DNA of 64,000 nt from Streptomyces rishiriensis (GCF_003112535.1 NZ_BEWA01000005.1:230024-294023); one strand, 5' to 3'. Shown: positions 35,943-43,170, numbered from the stretch's first letter. Notes: generated by a model not told the origin, from the sequence alone. Made by a program: numbers and translations.

Positions 35943-36029
35943 TCAGGAACGACAGAGAGCGCCGGCCACGCGCTGGAGGTCGATGTGGGGCCGGCTGTGG
36001 AGGCGCACGGCACGCGGTGCACGTGTCAC
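35943..36029 (-). CDS. Cysteine leader peptide 2, upstream of the monooxygenase operon
   Basis: A 28-residue ORF starting at GTG 36029 behind GGAGGTGG. The core is SRPHIDLQRVAGALCRS with one Cys at codon 26, three codons before the stop. It matches the other leader peptides at R-x-H-I-D-L-x-R-V. It is followed after 104 nt by two monooxygenase genes. Confidence 0.75.
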   Translation of the reverse strand: MTRAPRAVRLHSRPHIDLQRVAGALCRS

Positions 36030-36075
36030 GCGGCCCACCTCCGAGTCATCGCCTTCGACAAGGACAACGGCACGG

Positions 36076-36834
36076 CTATGCCGTTTCTTCCAGTACGGCG
36101 GCTTCGGTCCGCCGTACGAGTGAGAAGGCCGTACGACGGCGCAGGGTGAAGCCGATCGGCTCATACAGCCGGATCGCGTTCGCGTTGTCGGCTCTGGCGT
36201 GCAGGAAGGGCCGCTCGCCGCGCTCCTTGATGCCGGCCGCGACGGCCCGGACCAAGCGGGTGGCCAGACCCCGGCCGCGGTACGCCGGGTCTGTGCACAC
36301 GGCGCTGATCTCCGTCCAGCCGGGCGGATGGAGGCGTTCACCGGCCAGGGCGACAAGGCGGCCGTCGTGGCGGATGCCGAGGTAGGCGCCCATCTCGACG
36401 GTGCGGGGCAGATAGGGGCCGGGTTCGGTGCGGGCGACCAGGTCGAGGATCTCGGGCACGTCGTGAGGGCCGAGCCGTACGGCCTCGGGGTCGGGCTCCG
36501 CGCGCAGGCCGGTGTCCACGAGCTGGACGCCGTGTCCGGTGCCGACGACCTCCCAGCCCTGCGCCGCCTCGGTGACGCCCCGCACCGAGGCGGTGCCGCC
36601 GGGGCCGACGAGCGCGGCAAGGTCGGCCCAGGCGCGCGGGGCGTCCTCGTCGGAGACGGCGTGGAAGGGAGCCACGTCCTGGTGATAGCGGGCGGCGTGG
36701 CCGATTCGTTCGGCGATGGGGGTACCGCCCATGCCCTTAAGGCTATGGGGGAGGGCGTGGGGGCCGGTGAGCGCGGCCCAGGCGGGGTTGTCGAGGATGT
36801 GCGAGGGGCTGGCGTCGAGGGTGGTGACGGACAT
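36076..36834 (-). CDS. GNAT-family N-acetyltransferase
   Basis: A 252-residue protein. The C-terminal half is a GNAT domain with the acetyl-CoA loop VCTDPAYRGRGLATRLVRAV and the family end NANAIRLYEPIGFTLRRRTA. The N-terminal half is an FR47-like/inactive GNAT fold (RYHQDVAPFHAVSDEDAPRA). Amine acetylation is expected; the substrate is unknown. It is the last gene of the amino-acid transporter unit, 90 bp behind the binding protein, so it may modify the imported compound. ATG 36834 is chosen over 36888 because of the family N-terminus; neither has a strong ribosome binding site. Confidence 0.85.
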   Translation of the reverse strand: MSVTTLDASPSHILDNPAWAALTGPHALPHSLKGMGGTPIAERIGHAARYHQDVAPFHAVSDEDAPRAWADLAALVGPGGTASVRGVTEAAQGWEVVGTGHGVQLVDTGLRAEPDPEAVRLGPHDVPEILDLVARTEPGPYLPRTVEMGAYLGIRHDGRLVALAGERLHPPGWTEISAVCTDPAYRGRGLATRLVRAVAAGIKERGERPFLHARADNANAIRLYEPIGFTLRRRTAFSLVRRTEAAVLEETA

Positions 36835-36924
36835 GGTGTGGCGGTCTCCGGGGTGCGGCTCGGGGTGGCCGGCGCGCGGGGTCTCCATCGCGGGGGTGGC
36901 GGTGGAGTCCCCGGCACGCGGTGG

Positions 36925-37950
36925 TCAGGAGTTGTCGAGCGGCAGGCCCGGCGGGTTGACCTCGGACTTGGCGACGGCCTCGTCGGAGAGGTTGTACGCC
37001 TTGAGCCACTCGGCGTACTGACCGTTCTTGATCAGGTAGTTGATCGCGGCGGCCAGCGGCTCGGCGAGTCCGCTGTCCTTCTTCGCCGTTGCCGCGATCA
37101 GGCCCTGCAGGCTCGCGCCCGCGCCGGAGTAGGTGCCCGCGGTGCGGGTGGCGTTGGGCGTGCCGGCCACCTGACGGTTGTGGTAGGCGAAGCCGGGGTT
37201 GGGACCGAAGGAGGCGTCGATCTTGCCGCTGTTCAGGGCGAGGTAGGTGCTGGGGCTGTCCTGGAAGTACTTGACGGTGAGCTTCTTGCCCTCCTTGGCC
37301 AGCCTCGCCTTCCACTCCAGGAGGATCTTCTCCTGGTTGGTGCCGGAGCCGACGGCGATCGTCTTGCCGGCGAGGTTCTCGTAGGTGCCGTCGAAGTTCC
37401 AGGTGCTCTTCTTCGGCACGATGAAGGCCAGGTTGTCCTGCCGGTAGGAGGCGAACTCGTACTTCTTCTTGCGCTCCTCGGTGTCGGTGACGTTGGAGAA
37501 GGCCACGTCGACCTTGCCGCTGTCGACGCCGACGAAGAGGTTCTCCCAGGTGGAGTTCTTGACCTCGGCCTTGAGCCCGAACACCGCGGCGATCAGGCGG
37601 CCGAGGTCGGGCTCGGAACCGGTGAGGGTCTTCTGGTCGTCGCCGACGTACGCCAGCGGCGGGAACCCGGCGGGCAGGGCACCGATGCCGATCTCCAGCT
37701 TGCCGCGCTTTTTGACGGCGGCGGGCAGTTCGGCGCTGATGGACTTGACCTCGGAGACCTTGACGGTGGTCCGGGTGGCGGCGCCGTTGGAGACCTGACC
37801 GATGACGACCTCGCCGGACTTGGCGCTGTCGGTGGTGGTGGCCGCGTCGCTGGTGCCACCGCAGGCGGCGAGCCCCGTGGCCAGGGAGGCGACGGCGGTC
37901 GCCACGGTGATGCCGCGTATCAGGCTGCGTCGGGTGAAGTGGGTGGGCAT
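36925..37950 (-). CDS. Amino-acid-type ABC transporter substrate-binding lipoprotein
   Basis: A 341-residue family 3 binding protein. A twin-arginine-like RRSLIRG signal and lipobox LAAC (Cys30) mark it as an exported lipoprotein. The mature part has GKLEIGIGALPAGFPPLAYV, TGSEPDLGRLIAAVFG, NLFVGVDSGKVDVAFSNVTD, GKTIAVGSGTNQEKILLEW and LNSGKIDASFGPNPG. It lies behind the permease and ATPase genes. SAM-IV and cysteine-leader control upstream suggest methionine, cystine or another sulfur amino acid as the ligand. Confidence 0.9.
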   Translation of the reverse strand: MPTHFTRRSLIRGITVATAVASLATGLAACGGTSDAATTTDSAKSGEVVIGQVSNGAATRTTVKVSEVKSISAELPAAVKKRGKLEIGIGALPAGFPPLAYVGDDQKTLTGSEPDLGRLIAAVFGLKAEVKNSTWENLFVGVDSGKVDVAFSNVTDTEERKKKYEFASYRQDNLAFIVPKKSTWNFDGTYENLAGKTIAVGSGTNQEKILLEWKARLAKEGKKLTVKYFQDSPSTYLALNSGKIDASFGPNPGFAYHNRQVAGTPNATRTAGTYSGAGASLQGLIAATAKKDSGLAEPLAAAINYLIKNGQYAEWLKAYNLSDEAVAKSEVNPPGLPLDNS

Positions 37951-38015
37951 GGCCGTTCCTTGTCGCTGAAGGTGATGAGGGTGGCGTGAGGGGGGAGGTC
38001 TGGGGGTGCGGAGGG

Positions 38016-38813
38016 TCAGAGGACCTTGCTGAGGAAGTCCCGGGTCCGCTCGTGCCGCGGCCTGTCGAGGACCTCGGAGGGCGGGCCCTGCTCGACGATC
38101 TTCCCGCCGTCGATGAAGACGACCCGGTCGGCGATCTCCCGGGCGAAGCCGATCTCGTGGGTGACGATGACGAGGGTGGTGCCGCTGGTCGCCAAGTCCT
38201 CGATGACGGCGAGGACTTCGCCGACGAGCTCGGGGTCCAGGGCGGAGGTGGGCTCGTCGAAGAGGATCACGCCCGGGCGCAGGGCGAGGGCGCGGGCGAT
38301 GGCGACGCGCTGCTGCTGGCCGCCGGACAGCTGCCGCGGGTAGGCGCCGGTCTTCCCTGCGAGCCCGACCCGGTCGAGCAGCTCGCGGGCGAGCTGCCGG
38401 GCCTCGGGCTTGCCGAGCCTGCCGGTGGCGACCGGCGCGGCGGCCACGTTGTCCAGGACCGTCAGGTGCGGGAAGAGATTGAAGTTCTGGAAGACGAAGC
38501 CGATCCTGCCGCGCTGGGTCAGGATGGCCCGCTCGCTCAGCTCCTTCAACCGGTCGCCCTGCCGCTTCACGCCGATCAGCTCGCCGTTGATGCTGACGTA
38601 GCCGATCTCGGGCTTCTCCAGGTGGTTGATGACCCGCAGCAGGGTGGACTTGCCGGAGCCGGAGGGGCCCAGGACGACGGTGACCTCGCCGGGGCGGACG
38701 GTCAGGTCGACGCCGTCCAGCACCCGGTGGGCGCCGTACCACTTGTGCACGTCGTGCACCTCGACGGTGGCCGCCTCGACGTCCGCCAGGGCTTCGAGCG
38801 TGTCGGCGGTCAT
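38016..38813 (-). CDS. Amino-acid-type ABC transporter ATP-binding protein
   Basis: A 265-residue ATPase that drives import. It has Walker A GPSGSGKST (residues 49-57), Q-loop FVFQNFNLFPHLTVLDN, signature [16 protein letters not shown], Walker [13 protein letters not shown] and switch His in IVTHEIGFA. The FNLFPH phrase is typical for polar amino-acid importers. Its ATG overlaps the permease stop by 4 nt. Confidence 0.93.
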   Translation of the reverse strand: MTADTLEALADVEAATVEVHDVHKWYGAHRVLDGVDLTVRPGEVTVVLGPSGSGKSTLLRVINHLEKPEIGYVSINGELIGVKRQGDRLKELSERAILTQRGRIGFVFQNFNLFPHLTVLDNVAAAPVATGRLGKPEARQLARELLDRVGLAGKTGAYPRQLSGGQQQRVAIARALALRPGVILFDEPTSALDPELVGEVLAVIEDLATSGTTLVIVTHEIGFAREIADRVVFIDGGKIVEQGPPSEVLDRPRHERTRDFLSKVL

Positions 38814-39790
38814 ACGGCGGCCTCCCGGCGGATACGGGCCCGCAGGTCGTAAAGACCGGTGCGGAGCTTCTGCAGCGGCGTCGGCGGCAGGCTACGGGTG
38901 GCCCCGCGGGCGTAGTGCCGCTCGACGTAGAACTGGACGACGGAGACGACGCTGGTCAGGATCAGGTACCAGACGGTGACGACCAGCAGCAGCGGCACGA
39001 TGTCGCCGGGGTAGGTGGAACCCATCGTCTGCGCGGAGCCGAACAGGTCGAGCAGGGAGACGTAGAAGACCAGCGAGGTGCCCTTGATCAGGCCGATGAG
39101 CTGGTTGACGTAGTTCGGGATGATCGAGCGCAGCGCCTGCGGGAAGACGATCCTGCGGAACTGGTAGCCCTTCGGCAGGCCGAGCGCCGCAGCCGCCTCG
39201 TGCTGCCCCTGGTCGACGGAGAGGATGCCGCCGCGTACGACCTCGGCCGCGTAGGCGGCCTCGTTGAGGCTGAGGCCGATGACCGCGACGACCATGTCGC
39301 CGGCGAGTCTCGACTCGTCGAAGGAGAAGAAAGCCGGGCCGAAGGGGATGCCGACGCTCAACGTCTTGTACAGGGCGCTGAAGTTGTAGAGGAAGATCAG
39401 CACGACGATGAGCGGGATGGAGCGCAGCGCCCAGACGTAGGTCCAGCTGGCCGCGCGCAGCACCGGGCTCTTCGAGAGCCGGCCCAGTGCGAGCACGATG
39501 CCGCCGACAAGGCCCAGCACCGCGCTGTAGGCGGTGACTTCGACGGTGATCAGCAGGCCGTCGAGGATGGTGGGGCGCAGGAACCAGTAGCTCCAGCGGT
39601 CCCACTGGTAGAAGGGGTTGGTGACCAGTCCGTGCGCGAACTGGGCGACCAGGACCAGCACGACCGCGGTGACGATCCAGCGGCCTGGCCGCCGCAGCGG
39701 CAGAACTCGCTGGGCCGTACGCGGTCTTGACGGTTCGTCGGTGGGCGGCGCTTCGGCGAGGACGACGGTGGCGCCAGGGGGTTCACTCAT
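38810..39790 (-). CDS. Amino-acid-type ABC transporter permease
   Basis: A 326-residue HisM/GlnP-type permease with a cytoplasmic N-terminus, about six membrane helices and the ATPase-docking EAA loop (GQHEAAAALGLPKGYQFRRI). Other family phrases are LITVEVTAYSAVLGLVGGI, LRSIPLIVVLIFLYNF, EAAYAAEVVRGGILSV and LIGLIKGTSLVFYVSLLDLF. ATG 39790 follows GGAGCCCACC; the longer reading to 39847 lacks one. It is the first structural gene behind the SAM-IV/leader-peptide control region. Confidence 0.92.
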   Translation of the reverse strand: MSEPPGATVVLAEAPPTDEPSRPRTAQRVLPLRRPGRWIVTAVVLVLVAQFAHGLVTNPFYQWDRWSYWFLRPTILDGLLITVEVTAYSAVLGLVGGIVLALGRLSKSPVLRAASWTYVWALRSIPLIVVLIFLYNFSALYKTLSVGIPFGPAFFSFDESRLAGDMVVAVIGLSLNEAAYAAEVVRGGILSVDQGQHEAAAALGLPKGYQFRRIVFPQALRSIIPNYVNQLIGLIKGTSLVFYVSLLDLFGSAQTMGSTYPGDIVPLLLVVTVWYLILTSVVSVVQFYVERHYARGATRSLPPTPLQKLRTGLYDLRARIRREAAV

Positions 39791-39887
39791 GGTGGGCTCC
39801 GGCTGGGTGGGAACACCCCGGAGGCACGGCGGCATGCGGCGGCGCACACGGCGGCGGGGTACCGGGGGGCGGAGGAGGGCGACGGCA

Positions 39888-39903
39888 CACCGCGGGGGCG
39901 GTG
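39888..39903 (-). promoter_or_regulatory. Hairpin between leader peptide 4 and the transporter operon
   Basis: CACCGC and GCGGTG pair perfectly around four bases, 34 nt after the leader stop codon and 98 nt before the permease start. It is a candidate attenuator stem whose formation could depend on ribosome position in the leader ORF. Confidence 0.45.
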
Positions 39904-39936
39904 CTCGTCAGGAAGTGCGGGGGCTGCGGGGAGGTG

Positions 39937-40086
39937 TCAGCCGCGGCAGCGGGCGCGGCCCGGTGCGGTACACAGTGCGCTGTTCACGCGGAGCAGATCG
40001 ACGGCACGATCGGCGACGAACAGGTTCGCGTACGACGGTACGCGGCCCTGGGAGCGGCGTGCGGCCGTCCTGGGAGCTGCGTACAT
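39937..40086 (-). CDS. Cysteine leader peptide 4, between SAM-IV riboswitch and amino-acid transporter
   Basis: A 49-residue ORF starting ATG 40086 behind GGTGACGCC. It has an N-terminal extension and then ADRAVDLLRVNSALCTA, the divergent form of the leader core (D-R-A-V-D-L in place of R-R-H-I-D-L). Cys codons are at positions 39 and 47. It starts 27 nt after the riboswitch, so the riboswitch decides whether it is transcribed or translated at all. Confidence 0.68.
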   Translation of the reverse strand: MYAAPRTAARRSQGRVPSYANLFVADRAVDLLRVNSALCTAPGRARCRG

Positions 40087-40112
40087 GGCGTCACCGTCAC
40101 TGTTTCCGGCCC

Positions 40113-40226
40113 TGGGGGCCTCGCGCTTACCGAGACTTCATCGGTCGGGTCGTCACCTGGGGCACCCCACCGCGGTGGGAGGGTTGCCGGTCAGCAAGCC
40201 AGGGCTTGTCGCTGACGCTCATGACC
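40113..40226 (-). promoter_or_regulatory. SAM-IV riboswitch controlling the amino-acid-type transporter
   Basis: On the minus strand the sequence follows the actinobacterial SAM-IV pattern: GGTCATGAG, CAGCGACAAGCCCTGGCT, TGCTGACCGGCAACCCTCC, CGCGGTGGGGTGCCCCAGG, TGACGACC, and further down GGTAAGCGCGAGGCC for the pseudoknot side. A near-identical copy stands at 42757-42877 in opposite orientation before another transporter. It starts within a few nt of the predicted transcription start. SAM binding is expected to switch expression off. Confidence 0.85.
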
Positions 40227-40238
40227 GTTCTGAGCAGT

Positions 40239-40267
40239 AGTTAAAACAACGGCCCGAACATTGTCAA
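40239..40267 (-). promoter_or_regulatory. Promoter of the SAM-IV/leader/amino-acid-transporter transcript
   Basis: On the minus strand TTGACA (40262-40267), 17 bp, TTAACT (40239-40244), an excellent housekeeping-type promoter. It ends 12 nt before the riboswitch begins. The -35 element follows directly on the remnant of a monooxygenase gene. Confidence 0.75.
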
Positions 40268-40487
40268 CGCCCGTCCACCAGGCGGAACGTCCGGCGGCGG
40301 CGTGGGCCGGGCCGTCCGCGAGGAACAGCGAGTCGAACGTGGCGCTCTCGGCCAGCTGCGCCAGCTCGATCCAGTGCCGCAGGTCGAAGTCAGCCCGGGG
40401 GTTGCTGTGCGGGAGCCGCCACGCCGCCTCGTGGTGCCCCGCTTCCCTGAGGAAGGCGTTGAGATGGGGCCGCCGTCTCGCGCTCAC
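40268..40487 (-). pseudogene. Head of an NtaA/DszA-type monooxygenase
   Basis: About 73 codons from GTG 40487: RRPHLNAFLREAGHHEAAWR, LPHSNPRADFDLRHWIELAQ, LAESATFDSLFLADGPA. This is the conserved N-terminus of the family (compare 33188-34600). The frame then runs into the promoter of the amino-acid transporter unit. The remaining 370 or so residues are gone. The start overlaps the stop of the binding-protein tail (GTGA), so the two were once an operon. Confidence 0.75.
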
Positions 40488-40587
40488 GACGTCACCTTGA
40501 GCTTGGAGCTGTCGTAGCCGGCCGGGAGAAGGTTGTCGGTGACCGACTTGACGTCGACCTTCTGGGTGATCAGCGCGTTGAGGGTCA
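40484..40587 (-). pseudogene. Tail of an ABC transporter binding protein, fused behind leader peptide 3
   Basis: About 34 codons reading NALITQKVDVKSVTDNLLPA then GYDSSKLKVTS and a stop look like the C-terminus of a solute-binding protein; the exact family cannot be assigned. The fragment begins exactly at the stop codon of leader peptide 3, so everything between the leader and the last part of the binding-protein gene has been deleted. Confidence 0.55.
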
Positions 40588-40662
40588 GCGACAACAAAAC
40601 GCGCTGGAGACGTGCGCCAGATCGATGTGGCGCCGCCGAGTGAACTCCACGCGCGGGTTCAT
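40585..40662 (-). CDS. Cysteine leader peptide 3, orphaned by a deletion
   Basis: A 25-residue ORF with the core RRRHIDLAHVSSAFCCR and tandem Cys codons at positions 23-24, just before the stop. It is closest to leader peptide 1. It has no Shine-Dalgarno but does have a promoter that would start transcription at or next to the ATG. Its former target genes survive only as two fragments. Confidence 0.75.
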   Translation of the reverse strand: MNPRVEFTRRRHIDLAHVSSAFCCR

Positions 40663-40670
40663 GGCTCGGG

Positions 40671-40700
40671 AGTTCAGCAGAGGTCCACCACGGTGGTCAA
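40671..40700 (-). promoter_or_regulatory. Promoter of leader peptide 3
   Basis: On the minus strand TTGACC (40695-40700), 18 bp, TGAACT (40671-40676), 8 nt to the ATG. The -35 hexamer and spacing equal those of leader peptide 1. The -35 is overlapped by a small dyad ACCAC-G-GTGGT. Confidence 0.5.
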
Positions 40701-40850
40701 TATGCTTCCGGACAGGTCTTGAATTGCGGACACGGGACCGGCGTGGGCGCTGCGGGCGACCGTACTCGCCCGCCCTTGTACACATGACTGACAAGAAGCT
40801 GTCACACGCAGACCGGAATGCGGTTTCGGCCGACCCCCGTTCTGAGTGAC

Positions 40851-41774
40851 ATGACTGTTGGAGTAGCGCTCAACGCGTCCGGCGCGCCGAACCAGGTCGA
40901 CGCCACCGTCCAACTGGCCCAGGAGGCCGCGGAGTCCGGTGTCACGTCGGCCTGGTTCGGGCAGACCTTCGGCGCGGACTCACCCCAGCTCGCGGCGATC
41001 GTCGGGCGAGAAGTGCCGGGACTGCAGGTCGGCACCTCCGCGATCCCCGTCTTCGGCCGGCACCCGCTGCTCGTCTCCAGCCAGGCCCAGACCGCCCAGG
41101 CCGCGACCCACGGCCGCTTTCACCTCGGTCTGGCTCTGGGCACGAAACTGCTGACGGAGACGGGCTTCGGCCTGCCTTTCGAACGACCCGTCGCCCGGCT
41201 GCGCGAATTCCTCACCGCCCTGCGGCAGCTGACCGAGACCGGCACCGCCGACTTCCACGGTGAGCTGCTCACCGCCACCACACCCGTCCCGGCGCGGGTA
41301 CCGGGCGCCGAGAACGGCGTCCCCCTGCTCGTCGCCGCCATGGGGCCGCAGGCTCTGCGGGCCAGCGGCGAGCTCGCCGACGGAATCCTGCCCTATCTGG
41401 CGGGACCGCGCGCTCTGGCGGACCACATCGTTCCGGCCCTGACCGCCGCGGCCGAGGCCGCCGACCGCCCCGCGCCCAGGATCGTGGCCCTGGTGCCCGG
41501 CGTGGTCACCGACGACGTCGACACGGTGCGGGCCAAGGCCACCGAGAACCTCGCGTTCTACGAACAGATCCCGTCCTACGCGCGGGTCATCGAACTGTCC
41601 GGCGGCCGGCGGGCCGCCGACCTGGCGGTGATCGGCGACGAGAAGACCGTCGAGGCCGAGGTACGCCGCTACCGCGACGCCGGCGCCACCGAGATCGTGT
41701 TCTCGGGCACCGAGATCGCGGGAGAAGCCGACCGCCGACGCACCTGGCGACTCCTCGGCGAACTGGCCGGCTGA
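40851..41774 (+). CDS. LLM-class (probably F420-dependent) oxidoreductase
   Basis: A 307-residue protein of the luciferase-like superfamily, of the shorter type seen in actinobacterial F420-dependent reductases: VGVALNASGAPNQVDATVQL, SAWFGQTFGADSPQLAAIVG, SAIPVFGRHPLLVSSQAQTA, HGRFHLGLALGTK, LVAAMGPQALRASGELADGI and the C-terminal TEIVFSGTEIAGEADRRRTW. Cofactor preference (F420 or FMN) is inferred from subgroup resemblance. ATG 40851 is taken rather than 40818 because it gives the family N-terminus. It faces away from leader peptide 3. Confidence 0.85.
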   Translation: MTVGVALNASGAPNQVDATVQLAQEAAESGVTSAWFGQTFGADSPQLAAIVGREVPGLQVGTSAIPVFGRHPLLVSSQAQTAQAATHGRFHLGLALGTKLLTETGFGLPFERPVARLREFLTALRQLTETGTADFHGELLTATTPVPARVPGAENGVPLLVAAMGPQALRASGELADGILPYLAGPRALADHIVPALTAAAEAADRPAPRIVALVPGVVTDDVDTVRAKATENLAFYEQIPSYARVIELSGGRRAADLAVIGDEKTVEAEVRRYRDAGATEIVFSGTEIAGEADRRRTWRLLGELAG

Positions 41775-41844
41775 TTCCACCCGTCGGCTCGACAACCCCC
41801 TGCGACCCGCCCCGAAGGCACCCCCGGCACCAAGGAGACTCCCC

Positions 41845-42669
41845 ATGACCACCGAGGCCACCACCACGGACGTCCACGCCTTCGCCGAGACCTGGCTGGA
41901 GTGGTACCGCGCCCAGGAGGCCCGGCTCGCCGCCCCGCACGGGTTCCTGGCGATCACCGGCCTGCACTGGCTCGACGACCGGCCCCAGCGCTTCCCGGAC
42001 GCGCCCGGCGCGTGGCGCACCGGCCCCGAAGGCGTCGTCGTAGACCTCGACGAGGGCGAGGAACTGGTGGTCGACGGGACGCCGGTGCACGGCGAGCACC
42101 GCTTCGGCGTGCTTCCCGAGCGCGGGGGCGTCGACGCCCTCTGGGGAGACGCCGTCATCGAGGTCGCCAGGCGCGGCGGGCACGACATCGTGCGCCCGCG
42201 GCACCCGGACGCGCCGCTGCGCACGGCCTTCACCGGGACGCCCGCCTACGCCCCCGACCCGCGGTGGGCTGTGACGGGCCGCTACATCCCCTTCGGCACA
42301 CCGCGACCGACCACCGTGGGCGCCGCGGTCGAGGGCCTTGAGCATGTGTACGACGCTCCGGGCAGGGTCGAGTTCGAACTGGACGGGCGTCGGCTGTCGC
42401 TGACCACCTTCCCCGGCCACGGCGCGGGCGCGCTGATGGTGCTGTTCACCGACGCGACCTCCGGGGTCACCACCTACGCCGCCAACCGGTCCCTGGCCCT
42501 CGATCCGCCCGCCGCCGACGGCACGGTCGTCCTGGACTTCAACCGCGCCACGAACCTGCCGTGCGCCTACACGGACCTGGCCACCTGCCCGCTGCCCCCG
42601 GCCGAGAACCGGCTGCCGGTGGCGATCGAGGCCGGCCAGAGGATCCCCCTCGAGCGCGGCGGCTCCTGA
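41845..42669 (+). CDS. DUF1684 protein
   Basis: A 274-residue protein of unknown biochemical function. Family-typical parts are WYRAQEARLAAPHGFLAITG, LHWLDD, WAVTGRYIPFGTPRPTTVGA, GRVEFELDGRRLSLTTFPGH, MVLFTDATSGVTTYAANRSL and the C-terminal DFNRATNLPCAYTDLATCPL, PPAENRLPVAIEAGQ. The conserved end (DFNRA.NPPCAYT.ATCPLPP) is diagnostic. It is cotranscribed with the LLM oxidoreductase 70 bp upstream. AAGGAG precedes the ATG. Confidence 0.88.
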   Translation: MTTEATTTDVHAFAETWLEWYRAQEARLAAPHGFLAITGLHWLDDRPQRFPDAPGAWRTGPEGVVVDLDEGEELVVDGTPVHGEHRFGVLPERGGVDALWGDAVIEVARRGGHDIVRPRHPDAPLRTAFTGTPAYAPDPRWAVTGRYIPFGTPRPTTVGAAVEGLEHVYDAPGRVEFELDGRRLSLTTFPGHGAGALMVLFTDATSGVTTYAANRSLALDPPAADGTVVLDFNRATNLPCAYTDLATCPLPPAENRLPVAIEAGQRIPLERGGS

Positions 42670-42721
42670 GCCGGCCGCACGCTCACCCCGACTCCCCCGA
42701 CAAGGCGTCCCTTTGGCGCCG

Positions 42722-42751
42722 TTGACGTACGACGAGACCGCTCCGTACGAT
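42722..42751 (+). promoter_or_regulatory. Promoter of the SAM-IV/leader/peptide-transporter transcript
   Basis: TTGACG (42722-42727), 18 bp, TACGAT (42746-42751). The expected start point is at about 42758, the first bases of the riboswitch. Confidence 0.75.
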
Positions 42752-42756
42752 CACCA

Positions 42757-42877
42757 ACGGCATTGAGTGTCAGCGTCAAGCCCTGGCTCGCTGACCGGCA
42801 ACCCTCCCGCGCGGTGGGGTGCTCCAGGTGAAAGCCCGGCGGGATCACCGACGATCTCCGCAAGCGCGTGGGCCTCG
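42757..42877 (+). promoter_or_regulatory. SAM-IV riboswitch controlling the peptide-type ABC transporter
   Basis: The same pattern as at 40113-40226: GGCATTGAGTGTCAGCGTCA, AGCCCTGGCTCGCTGACC, GGCAACCCTCC, GCGCGGTGGGGTGCTCCAGG, TGAAAGCC, then CCGCAAGCGCGTGGGCC on the pseudoknot side. The core of about 65 nt differs from the other copy at only a handful of positions. It stands 31 nt before leader peptide 5. Confidence 0.85.
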
Positions 42878-42907
42878 TGACCGGGGCCGGACAGACGGAG
42901 GACCGAT

Positions 42908-43024
42908 ATGCGGCACGGTGGTGACCTCGGCGCAGGCTTCGCCGGCGCCACCGTGTTCTCCCGGCTCTCGCGTCGGCGCCACATCGACCTCAAGCGCTCG
43001 ACCAGCTGTCTCTGTCAGGCCTGA
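42908..43024 (+). CDS. Cysteine leader peptide 5, between SAM-IV riboswitch and peptide transporter
   Basis: A 38-residue ORF, ATG 42908 behind GGAGG (6-nt spacing). The core is RRRHIDLKRSTSCLCQA with Cys codons at 34 and 36. It has a normal ribosome binding site, unlike leaders 1 and 3, as expected for an ORF deep inside a transcript that begins with a riboswitch. Confidence 0.78.
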   Translation: MRHGGDLGAGFAGATVFSRLSRRRHIDLKRSTSCLCQA

Positions 43025-43141
43025 CGGGCCTTCCCGCCGCTGGTCGCAGTAGGGCGCCGGTCGTCGCCGCGCCCGCCTGCGCCTGATCTCCGTCTGACTT
43101 CGATCCCCCCTTTTTCCCTCTGATCCCCGTCTGCACAGCGC

Positions 43142-43170
43142 CCCCGGCACCGGCGTCGCGCCGGCCGGGG
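43142..43170 (+). promoter_or_regulatory. Strong hairpin between leader peptide 5 and the binding-protein gene
   Basis: CCCCGG, a CA bulge, CCGGCG, loop TCG, CGCCGG, CCGGGG: 12 GC pairs. It lies 117 nt after the leader stop and 70 nt before the next start codon. It is a candidate intrinsic attenuator. Just upstream (43105-43130) is a C/T-rich unstructured tract. Confidence 0.55.

Noticed and set aside
38810..39847. Longer permease start at 39847
   Set aside because: The extra 19 residues are Arg/Pro-rich and lack a ribosome binding site, whereas ATG 39790 has GGAG at 6-nt spacing.
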